Shown here one piece after another: positions 8,919-16,800 of a stretch of DNA of 62,417 bases. Position 1 is the stretch's first letter, and the number at the start of each line of letters is the position of its first letter. Location of the stretch: the NCBI RefSeq assembly GCF_014879935.1, contig NZ_JACSRD010000226.1:1-62417 (forward strand). The letters run 5' to 3'. Under the pieces are notes generated by a model. That model was not told the origin of the DNA, made no database searches, and saw only the letters and a list, made by a program, of their open reading frames with translations. Position numbers and translations under genes: made by a program. The DNA is from Prosthecobacter sp. (GTDB taxonomy: Bacteria; Verrucomicrobiota; Verrucomicrobiia; Verrucomicrobiales; Verrucomicrobiaceae).

Positions 8919-9268
8919 GCGGCGAGCTTGGAACGAAGGAAGGTCTTCAATTCACCGAGCGTGCGGATGCCGTTCATCTCCTGCGTGGCGACGGTGATGC
9001 CGAGCACCTCCTCCGCGGTCATGACGACCTCGATCATGCCAAAGGAGTCCATGCCGATGTCTTCAATGAGGCGCGAGTCATCGGTGGCGGCATGCACGCC
9101 TTCCGGTTTGGGGTTTGCGGCATCGCGCTCGAGCACGCCGAGGATGATGGCGGGCAGTTCATCGAGATCGCGCGACTCTTCAAAACGCAACGCGGCGGCC
9201 ACGGTGGCCTCGCTGCATCGTTTGAGCGACTTGGTGATCTGCTGCTGGCGTTCTTCGGTGATGGGCAT
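8915..9268 (-). CDS. Acyl carrier protein
   Basis: A 117-residue carrier with the phosphopantetheine site IGMDSFGMIE; the serine is residue 75. The ~45-residue N-terminal extension makes it longer than housekeeping AcpP (about 78 residues), so it is likely dedicated to this operon. It lies 3 bp after the toxin stop codon and overlaps the ketosynthase start. Known carriers of this type deliver acyl chains to ketosynthases; here it may pass a starter to the type III polyketide synthase, which is inference. Confidence 0.88.
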   Translation of the reverse strand: MPITEERQQQITKSLKRCSEATVAAALRFEESRDLDELPAIILGVLERDAANPKPEGVHAATDDSRLIEDIGMDSFGMIEVVMTAEEVLGITVATQEMNGIRTLGELKTFLRSKLAA

Positions 9269-9271
9269 GAT

Positions 9272-9685
9272 TCAAAGATTCAGGAAAGGATTGATGACGC
9301 GGATGCCGTCGTAAGTCTGGCCGGGGTTCAGGTCCTCGGAGTAGATGGTGGCACAGCCGAGCTGCTTCGCGGCGGCAACGATGCAGGAGTCAAAGTAGCT
9401 GATTTGATAGCGGGCACAGATGGCGAGGGAGGCGTCGAACATTCGCAAAGTGGGCTCCAGCACGGTGAAGGTGCGCCGCCAGCCATCGCAAAACGCCACG
9501 GCCTCATCGTGAGTGTAGCCGAGCTTTTTCGGATGTGTGGCGACACGGTAAAACTCCTGCAACACCTGCAAGGAGACGGCCTGACCAGACGGCTGGATGA
9601 GCGCCCGCGCCGCTGCGGCTTTCTTCGCGTCTTCAGCCCGTCGGCTGACGGCATAAACGAGGATGTTAGTGTCGAGAAAGTCCAC
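9272..9685 (-). CDS. PIN-domain ribonuclease toxin (VapC-like)
   Basis: A 137-residue PIN nuclease. Four acidic metal-binding residues are seen: Asp5 (MDFLDTNILVY), Glu44, Asp99 (SYFDSCIVAAA) and Asp118 (IYSEDLNPGQ). VapC toxins cut RNA, usually tRNA or rRNA, and are held inactive by the partner antitoxin. The gene overlaps the upstream antitoxin by 20 bp. Its stop is only 3 bp before the carrier protein start, so it is embedded in the polyketide operon. Confidence 0.9.
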   Translation of the reverse strand: MDFLDTNILVYAVSRRAEDAKKAAAARALIQPSGQAVSLQVLQEFYRVATHPKKLGYTHDEAVAFCDGWRRTFTVLEPTLRMFDASLAICARYQISYFDSCIVAAAKQLGCATIYSEDLNPGQTYDGIRVINPFLNL

Positions 9686-9926
9686 GTTCGTAGCAGTCCT
9701 CGCGGTTCAGTGGCCCCACGGAGCCCGGTGTGAGCGGGTGCGCGTCGGCGAGCTGCCAGAGCGCGTTCAGCGTGGTGGTTTCGCTTGGGGTTTTGGCAGA
9801 GCCATGGCGGAGTCCTGACACGAAAACGTCGCGCAGGAAGTCGCCGAGCGACTTGCGGTTGCGCACGGCCTGCGCCTCGGCGGCCTCGTAGAGGTCGTCT
9901 TCCAAGGTGATGGACACGGTTTTCAT
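9666..9926 (-). CDS. Antitoxin with ribbon-helix-helix N-terminus (VapB-like)
   Basis: An 86-residue protein that opens MKTVSITLEDDLYEAAEAQA, a typical ribbon-helix-helix DNA-binding start, followed by a C-terminal tail (about residues 45-86) that would wrap the toxin. It precedes and overlaps the PIN toxin, the standard order. Such antitoxins repress their own promoter. Only 30 bp separate it from the methyltransferase stop, so either the pair is read with the lipid operon or its promoter lies inside the methyltransferase gene. Confidence 0.85.
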   Translation of the reverse strand: MKTVSITLEDDLYEAAEAQAVRNRKSLGDFLRDVFVSGLRHGSAKTPSETTTLNALWQLADAHPLTPGSVGPLNREDCYERGLSRH

Positions 9927-9956
9927 GGTCGAAGGATAAACGAATCGTCCGGCGGG

Positions 9957-10802
9957 TCAAACAGGCTTCTCCGCACTGAAGATGCCGTAGCGCTGGATGC
10001 CGAGTTCGTAGGCGAGCCAGATGCGGAAGAGGGTGAGGGCGAAGATGCGATTTGGGTTCCGCGAGCTGAAAAGGAAGCTGCGGTAGTGCGGCTTGGTGAG
10101 CAGGCCTTTGACGGTGCGCAGGGCGCAGAGCGGCCAGGTGTGCTTCACGAGGGGCGCGTAATCTTTGAACTGGTAGTTCACAAAGCCTGCGGCCTCGGTG
10201 GCGGCGCGGAATTCGCTCTCGGGGCGCACGCCGGCGATCTGGGCTTCGCGTGTGATTGCATCAATGAAGTGGCGTTTAGCCACGGGATCGGGATTTTCGC
10301 AGGACATCCACGCAGTGGCGACGAGACGACCGCCGGGCTTCATCACGCGATAGCATTCGCGGAAGAAAGTGGGCAGATCCGGCATGTGCTCGAGGCTTTC
10401 GACGGTCTGCACGACATCGAAGCGGTTGGCGGGCAGTTGGTTGTCATACCAGTCACGCACCATGAAGGTCGTTTTGCCGGGCACGTGGTTGTTCGCCTGC
10501 GCGTAGGCGAGCTGCACGCTCGAAATGGTCATGCCGGTGACATTCGCGCCGTAGCGCTGCGCGAGGATTTTCGCGGTGGCACCGTAGCCGCAGCCGATGT
10601 CACACACGTCGGTGGCCGCGCCCGTGTGGCCGAGCTCGGCGACGATCTTGACGAGGTTCTCAGCGGCCTCGGTGTCGCTTTCCTTGCCGGTGAACCACAC
10701 GCCGTGGTGGACGTGCTCGCCCCAGATTTCGCGGTAGAACTGATCGAGGTCATCATAGTGCGAGGCGGCGCCGTCGATGGTGGGAACGTAGTCGGTGGAC
10801 AT
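9957..10802 (-). CDS. SAM-dependent methyltransferase (UbiE/tocopherol-type)
   Basis: A 281-residue class I methyltransferase. Motif I is VCDIGCGYGATAKILAQ at about residues 86-102, followed by VTGMTISSVQ, FDVVQTVESLEHM and the post-motif YRVMKPGGRLVAT. These features match methyltransferases acting on lipid-soluble rings and lipids. It follows the FAD monooxygenase by 3 bp. In streptomycete srsABC a type III polyketide synthase, a methyltransferase and a flavoprotein hydroxylase make methylated phenolic lipids; the same three activities occur here, although SrsB belongs to another methyltransferase family. Methylation of a resorcinol or quinone product is inferred. Confidence 0.87.
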   Translation of the reverse strand: MSTDYVPTIDGAASHYDDLDQFYREIWGEHVHHGVWFTGKESDTEAAENLVKIVAELGHTGAATDVCDIGCGYGATAKILAQRYGANVTGMTISSVQLAYAQANNHVPGKTTFMVRDWYDNQLPANRFDVVQTVESLEHMPDLPTFFRECYRVMKPGGRLVATAWMSCENPDPVAKRHFIDAITREAQIAGVRPESEFRAATEAAGFVNYQFKDYAPLVKHTWPLCALRTVKGLLTKPHYRSFLFSSRNPNRIFALTLFRIWLAYELGIQRYGIFSAEKPV

Positions 10803-10805
10803 GAA

Positions 10806-11975
10806 TCAAGCGGTGTGCGGCCTCAAACTGGCCTGGGGGACGCGGGCGAGCGTGTTGAAGGGAATGGTGAGCATGGCGTAAAACGGTCCCATGCGCCGGG
10901 CGACCGGTCCCTGGCAGAGCAGGAACTTCAAAATGACATCGCGCAGCGCGGAGCGTGCATTGCCGCGCCACGTGCCGAGCCACATGCCCCACTCGGCGCG
11001 GAAGATGGCGGTCTTCGCGGCCTTTCGACGGAAGCGATTGTAGGCGGGCAACAGCGCGAGCGGGTCCGCTTTGGCGAGCACCTCGGCGAGGAATTCCGCA
11101 TCGGCGAAGCCGGTGTTCATGCCCTGGCCGCCGATGGGGCTCATGCCGTGCGCGGCATCGCCGCAAAGGATGACACGGTGCGAGTAGTAGCGGTCGCAAT
11201 TGAAGCGACGCGGCGTGAAGACGCTCTCGTTCACCTGATCGGCAGAGGGCACGTTGATGCCGGTGCGCAGATGCGTGAGGTAGCTGACGAGGCCTTTTGG
11301 CGGTGCATCGAGACGTTGATCCGTCTGCACGATCCAGCGTCGCTGGCCGCCGGGCAGCGGAAAGGACTCCACGGAGCCTGTTGACGTGAAAAAGAGGTGC
11401 GCGGCATCGCCGAAGTCGGTGCGATCGATGAAGTCGCCCATGACGAAATGGCAGTCGTAGGGCTTCACCGGGGCCTGCATGCCGATGAACTCGCGCACAC
11501 GGCCGCGAGCACCATCGCAGGCGATGACAAAACGCGTGGTGAACTCACCGGCATTCGTTTGCACGACGCAGTGATCCGCGTGCTGCGTGATGCCGGTGAC
11601 CTCGCAGCCGGTTTGCATGCATTCCGTGCCGAGATGGCTTTGCAGGATCGAAATCGTCGTCGCCTGTGGCAGCGAGAGGATGAAGCGATGCTCGTCCGGA
11701 ATGTCGCGGAAGGTCACGCGACCGAGTTTGCTTTTGCGACCATGCACGAAGCAGTCATAGACCTTCACACCGGCCTCGATGAACTGCCGTGCGAGCCCGA
11801 GTTGATCCAAAATGTGCAGCGAGGGCGGTGTGATGCCGATGGCGGCGGAATGCGCGAGAGGCTGCGTGCGCTTTTCGAGCACGCGGAAGCGGAGGCCGCG
11901 CTTTTGGAGCAAACACGCCAGCAGCAGCCCCACAGGGCCTCCGCCGACGATGATGGCATCCAGTTCCGGCTTCAT
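10806..11975 (-). CDS. FAD-dependent aromatic monooxygenase
   Basis: A 389-residue flavoprotein hydroxylase of the PHBH/UbiH type. The Rossmann motif GGGPVGLLLACLLQKRG is at the N-terminus. A middle CDGARGRVREF corresponds to the DG motif, and ILCGDAAHGMSPIGGQGMN is the second FAD-binding GD motif. Such enzymes add oxygen to aromatic rings with NAD(P)H. It overlaps the type III polyketide synthase by 4 bp, which implies translational coupling. By analogy with SrsC, it may oxidise an alkylresorcinol toward a quinone; this is inference. Confidence 0.9.
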   Translation of the reverse strand: MKPELDAIIVGGGPVGLLLACLLQKRGLRFRVLEKRTQPLAHSAAIGITPPSLHILDQLGLARQFIEAGVKVYDCFVHGRKSKLGRVTFRDIPDEHRFILSLPQATTISILQSHLGTECMQTGCEVTGITQHADHCVVQTNAGEFTTRFVIACDGARGRVREFIGMQAPVKPYDCHFVMGDFIDRTDFGDAAHLFFTSTGSVESFPLPGGQRRWIVQTDQRLDAPPKGLVSYLTHLRTGINVPSADQVNESVFTPRRFNCDRYYSHRVILCGDAAHGMSPIGGQGMNTGFADAEFLAEVLAKADPLALLPAYNRFRRKAAKTAIFRAEWGMWLGTWRGNARSALRDVILKFLLCQGPVARRMGPFYAMLTIPFNTLARVPQASLRPHTA

Positions 11976-13117
11976 GCGTGCGAGGCGGCTTTCGTTTTCG
12001 TCGGCGAGGTGATGGCAGCGCCGCAGCGCTCCAGCACGGCCGTTTCCACCGTCAATCCGGGACCAAACGCGATGGCGCAGGTGGTGGCGCGATCCGTTTC
12101 CGCCTCTTCGAGCATGCCCTTGAGCACAAACATGACCGTGGGGCTGCTCATGTTGCCGTAATCACGCAACACGCCGCGTGAGATCTCCAGCGCCTCGGGC
12201 GGGAGTTGCAGATGCTGCTCGACTTGCTCCAAAATGGCGCGACCACCCGGATGCACGGCCCATTCGTCGATGTCGCTGAGTTTGAGATCACGCTTCGCGA
12301 GCACGCCGCTGAGCATCTCGCGGATGTTGCTGCCGATCAAACCGGGCACGTAGGCAGAAAGAACCATGTTGAAACCGTGATCGCCGATCTCCCAGGCCAT
12401 GTCCGCCTCGCTAGACGGCACGAGCGCCGAGTGAAAACCCTGCACGCGGTAGTAAGGCCGCTCATCGGTGGGCTTGCGAGCACTCAGGATGGCCGCGGCG
12501 GCTCCATCGGCGAAAAGAGCATTCGCGACGATGCTTTCGGTCTTGTCGCTCACCTGAAGATGCAGCGTGCAAAGCTCCAAGCACATCACGAGCACCACCG
12601 CGTCCGGATTCGCCTCACAAAACTGCGCCGCCATGCGCAGCGCCGGAAAGGCCGCGTAGCAGCCCATGAAGCCGACGGTGTAGCGCTCGACGTTTTCATT
12701 CAAACCGAGCTCGCGAATGATGTGGTAGTCCGGCCCGGGATTCGTGAAGCCGGTGCATGACGCGAATACCAGATGCGTGATCTGCTCCTTCGCGAACTGC
12801 GGGCACTCCGCCAGCGTCTTGCGGGCGAGCTTCACCGCGAGTTCGCGTGCCGCTTTGCCATACAGCTCATTGCGCTGGCCGGTGCTGGGCGAGTTGATGG
12901 TGCCATCCGGCAGCGTGCGGAAGAGACCGCCGTCTTCCTTCATGAAGTCGTCGCTGACGCTGTAGCGTGTGTCGATGCCGGTGCGCTCGTAAATCAGCTC
13001 CACCATGCGCTTCGCCCGCGGATCCTGCACCCAGCCCTTCATGCGCGAGCAGGCGAACTCGTTGCTATACAGATGCGGCGGGGTCTCGGTGGCGATGTGA
13101 TGGATGTAAGCGGGCAT
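11972..13117 (-). CDS. Type III polyketide synthase (chalcone/alkylresorcinol synthase family)
   Basis: A homodimeric condensing enzyme that extends an acyl starter with malonyl-CoA and cyclises it. The catalytic triad is complete: Cys121 in VFASCTGFTNPGPDY, His289 in WAVHPGGRA, and Asn322 in YGNMSSPT. Length 381 is usual. Neighbours are a YceI protein 4 bp upstream and the FAD monooxygenase, overlapping by 4 bp downstream. Product class cannot be read from sequence; the association with carrier protein, ketosynthase, methyltransferase and hydroxylase points to a long-chain phenolic lipid or pyrone. Confidence 0.93.
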   Translation of the reverse strand: MPAYIHHIATETPPHLYSNEFACSRMKGWVQDPRAKRMVELIYERTGIDTRYSVSDDFMKEDGGLFRTLPDGTINSPSTGQRNELYGKAARELAVKLARKTLAECPQFAKEQITHLVFASCTGFTNPGPDYHIIRELGLNENVERYTVGFMGCYAAFPALRMAAQFCEANPDAVVLVMCLELCTLHLQVSDKTESIVANALFADGAAAAILSARKPTDERPYYRVQGFHSALVPSSEADMAWEIGDHGFNMVLSAYVPGLIGSNIREMLSGVLAKRDLKLSDIDEWAVHPGGRAILEQVEQHLQLPPEALEISRGVLRDYGNMSSPTVMFVLKGMLEEAETDRATTCAIAFGPGLTVETAVLERCGAAITSPTKTKAASHA

Positions 13118-13121
13118 GAAC

Positions 13122-13673
13122 TCAATTCTTGGTCAACGTTACCGAGGCACGCACCTTGATGCCATCCCCTACTTTGATGAATAAGAGCACCGTGGGGACG
13201 CTAATGCCACTGGCCTTCATCGAGACCGGAAATTCGAGGTCAAAGGTGGCTTTGTTGCCGCTGAGCTTCCAATTCGAGATGGTGCCGGTGACGTTTTGCG
13301 GTGTGCCGAGCAAATTCAACTCGATGGGCAGCTTCGTCGGCGTGCCCGCGGCGGCGACTTCGGAGAACTTCGCGTCGATCTTCCCGACGATGAGCGGATG
13401 CTCGGTGACCTTCATGGCCTTGCGCATGTTTTCATCGCGTTTGGCCTCCTCGGTGTCCATCTCGGCCGCTTTGACCGTCACGGTGGAGACGATGCGCACA
13501 GGTTTGTCGCCACTCATGGTGACCTCGGCCTTGAACGGCTGTGCGGAGACTTTCCCGCCCCAGTCATGCAGCGTGGAGGTGCCGTCAAAGGTGATGGCAG
13601 CATTGCCATTCCAGGTTTCAGCGTGGAGAGCGGCGGCACCCAAAAGGGTGACGAGAAGAAGCAGAGGTTTCAT
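13122..13673 (-). CDS. YceI-family periplasmic lipid-binding protein
   Basis: A 183-residue exported protein with signal peptide (MKPLLLLVTLLGAAALHAE) and the YceI lipocalin-like fold, visible as ITFDGTSTLHDWGGKV and GTISNWKLSGNKATFDLEFPV. Family members bind polyisoprenoid or quinone-like lipids in a beta-barrel. It is the first gene of the type III polyketide operon, 4 bp before the synthase, so it may carry the lipid product or a precursor in the periplasm. A 16-bp palindrome about 97 bp upstream (13770-13785) is the likely operator. Confidence 0.88.
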   Translation of the reverse strand: MKPLLLLVTLLGAAALHAETWNGNAAITFDGTSTLHDWGGKVSAQPFKAEVTMSGDKPVRIVSTVTVKAAEMDTEEAKRDENMRKAMKVTEHPLIVGKIDAKFSEVAAAGTPTKLPIELNLLGTPQNVTGTISNWKLSGNKATFDLEFPVSMKASGISVPTVLLFIKVGDGIKVRASVTLTKN

Positions 13674-13769
13674 GCGCGTTGTTCAGAGACCGCCGGAAGA
13701 AGGTCCGGCAGCCGAAGCGCAGTGTGTCTAGATTTTCGTCGTCTGCATCCTCAAGGAAGGGATTCGGAG

Positions 13770-13785
13770 ATTACCATTTGGTAAT
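13770..13785. promoter_or_regulatory. Palindromic operator candidate, site A
   Basis: ATTACCATTTGGTAAT is a perfect 7-bp inverted repeat around a 2-bp centre. It lies about 97 bp upstream of the YceI start and 19 bp beyond the stop codon of the giant secreted protein. Related sites occur at 19428, 19515 and 22936, each upstream of a minus-strand gene. This is the most symmetrical copy. The binding protein is unknown. Confidence 0.6.
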
Positions 13786-13803
13786 TTTACCTGCGCACAA
13801 GCG

Positions 13804-16800
13804 TCACGGCTTCAGCAAGCGGAAGAATTTCACGCCGGAGCTCACAGGCACCACGACCTTGTTCGTGCCTGCATCGTTGATGATTGGGCGGGTTGAATTC
13901 GTCCAGGTGCTGAGGTTGGGGCTCTCCTGGAGCTGCCAGCCGGTGAAGGAATCCGGCCAGGAAACATCAAAATTTCCGGGCGTGGTGACGGAAAGCTTCA
14001 CATCCGGTTTCACGACGACGTCATTCACGCCCAGCATGAAGGGGCTGAGGCTGGGGGTGACGGCCTCGATGGTGTTGGTGACAGGATTGACCTTGCAGGG
14101 CAGCTTCTCCCACTGGCCGTTGCGGAAGTGGTAGATGACGAGCTGGTTCTCATCGTAGCCGGCGGGAAGGAGCGCCGGATTGTAGGCGAACTTCAGTTTG
14201 ATGCTGCCCGTGTGAGCCCCGCTGTATTTCAGGTTCCAGCGTTGACGGCGCGTGCCGTTCGGAAGCTCGAAGCTGGGCAACGAGAACTCGCCATCGTCCT
14301 CACGTTCCTGCATCTCGTCATCATCGGCCTCGGAGTATTCGCCAAAGAAGGTGCCTTCCTGGTCGATGTCCTCGAACTCGAAATCGACGCCGCCAGTGTG
14401 GCCGGAGCCGCCATTGCAACTGCCGCCGCCACCCGTTCCATTCGAGCCGCCACCGGTGACGATGACCTTGGTGCCGGTGAGCAGGCTGAGGACGACGTCA
14501 AAGCTCACGCTCTGGCCATCCGGAAGGCTTCCGAGCTCCCAGCGCTGGGCTCCGCTGACCCAGCGGTGCGACGGAGCAAAACTGTCGCGGTTTTTGCGGC
14601 CGAGATAGGGCGCATGCTGCCAGTTGTCCTCCACGGACAGATGAACGCCGTCACTGGGCTTGCCGACGGAATGGTCGTCGATGCCATTGCCCTCCGTGCC
14701 ATAGCTGCCGATCTCGAAGGCGCTCGGAGCGAGCTTGGCATGGAAGCCGATGAGGTCCTCAAGCCCCACGCTGGAGCTTCCTGAACCAGAAGCACCTTCA
14801 TCGATGCCCGACATCGTCATGTCGTATTGGTATTCCGTCAGCTTCCCGGCGTAGCTGCGGTTGTCATACTGCCCGTGCTGCGAGATGAAGCCGTGCAGGA
14901 ACTGGAAGAGCTGGATGTTGCTGAGGGTCGTGCCGCTGATGTTCTTGACCACGAAGGTCTGGTTCATGACGTAGCGGTTGCTGTTGACGTGATCGGCTGC
15001 CGACGCCGAAGACGCCGGCGTGACGCCCATCGGCGTGCCGACGACGGTGTCCACCATTTCAAAGCGGAGCGTGACTTCGATGTCGTCGTTTGCGATGACG
15101 GATTCCGCGATGGGCAGGCCGTCGAGGTTGATTCCGACGAGGTGGATCGGCGTGACCACATGGAAGTCGGAATTCGTCTGCCAGTCCGGGAAGAGGAAGT
15201 TGGGCTCGAACCAGGTGGGATTCTTCGTCTGACCGTTCCGGGTGTATGCAATGGCGCTGCCCCATTCACCGGAGAGATACTCGCGACCTTCGAAGCCGGG
15301 TGTGTTGTCGAGCAGGAAGTCGGAGTAACCGAAGTCGGTGAGGGTGATGTTCCAGTTTGGATTGGCCAGCAGCAGACTGCCTCCGGTGCTGGATGCGGGA
15401 CTGATCACCAAATTGTCCACCAGGAAACGGCGGGCGCCGGCGGGCGCGTCTGGCAACTGAACGATGATTTGATCGAAACTGGCGTCAGCGGTGTTCAGCG
15501 AGAGGGAACCCACCGGCAAGGTGTCTCCCGGCGTGACAGTTCCGTGCGCAATGGCCGTGCCCACAATCACCGGAGCACCGCTGGAGTTGTCGATTGCGGT
15601 GATCTGCACCGTGGAGGCCACGGGAACATTCAACGCCTCCACCGTGGCGAAGTCGAGACTCACGCCGGTCACCGGCTGGTCGAACTGCACCATGAGCACC
15701 GCATCATCCACCTGTGGATCGAGGTAGTTTCCGCTGAACTGCGACAAAACACGGCCGCTCGCGGCTTCGGTGGTCACTTTGAAGTCGCCTGCTGCGGTCG
15801 AAGAGAAGGACGCCGTGTAGCCGCCGTTGAGCTGGTCAAATGGCAGCGGCAGTTCCAGCAGCAGTTGCGGTGACGCGGTGTCGAAATCGAACGGAATGGT
15901 GACCGGCACCGGTGCGAAGTTGGCCGTGAACACGCCCGCCGCCGTGGGGGTGAAGGTGTAACTGGCATCGACACTGACTTCCGTGCCGGTGGCGTCGGTC
16001 CAGTTCACGAAAGCATAGCCGGGAAGAGGCACTGCCGAAAGCGTGACACTCGCACCTGAGGCCACCACGCCACCACCACTCACATTTCCTGCGGTGAGCG
16101 GACTGGCCGCCGCTCCGATGACATTGCCTGCGACAAAGTTCGCCACGAGGGTGCGATTCGCTGTCGCGGTGAAGCTGTAAGCCGGGTTGTTGCTCACGGG
16201 AGCGCCGCCTTCAGTCCAGTTCACGAAGCCGTAGCCGGCGTTCGACGTGGCTGTCAGCGTGACGTTGGCTCCACTGGCCACCGCACCGCCACCACTGACG
16301 GTGCCGCCAGCGGCAGGAGCCGCGCTCGCAGTGATGGTGACACCGCCGATCGGCGCGAAGTTTGCCACGAGATCGCGATTCCCGGTCACATTGAAGTTGT
16401 AGGGGTTTGCAGTGCTGACGACGGTACCGTTCTCCGTCCAGTTCACGAATTGATAACCAGCATTCGGTGTGGCGTCGGCCCGGGCGTTCTCGTCGAGCTT
16501 GTAGCTGGAGCTGTCCATCTCGGTCGTGCCGCCGGCGGCGGGAGCGGAGGTGGTGGTGACATAATAGACCTGCGTGAAGGTCGCCGTGAGGGTGACATTG
16601 GCCGTCGCGGTGAAGGTGTAGGACGGGGTGGAGCTCACGTTTGAGCCACCGTTCTTCCACTTGGAGAATTTGTAGCCCGGATTGGCCGTCGCCGTCACGG
16701 TGACGCTCGATCCATCCGCGTAAACACCTGCGCCAGTCAGCGTACCCGCTCCCGCAGGTGAGGACGCCGTGGTGATGGTGCGTGGTGTGCCGCCGAGAAG

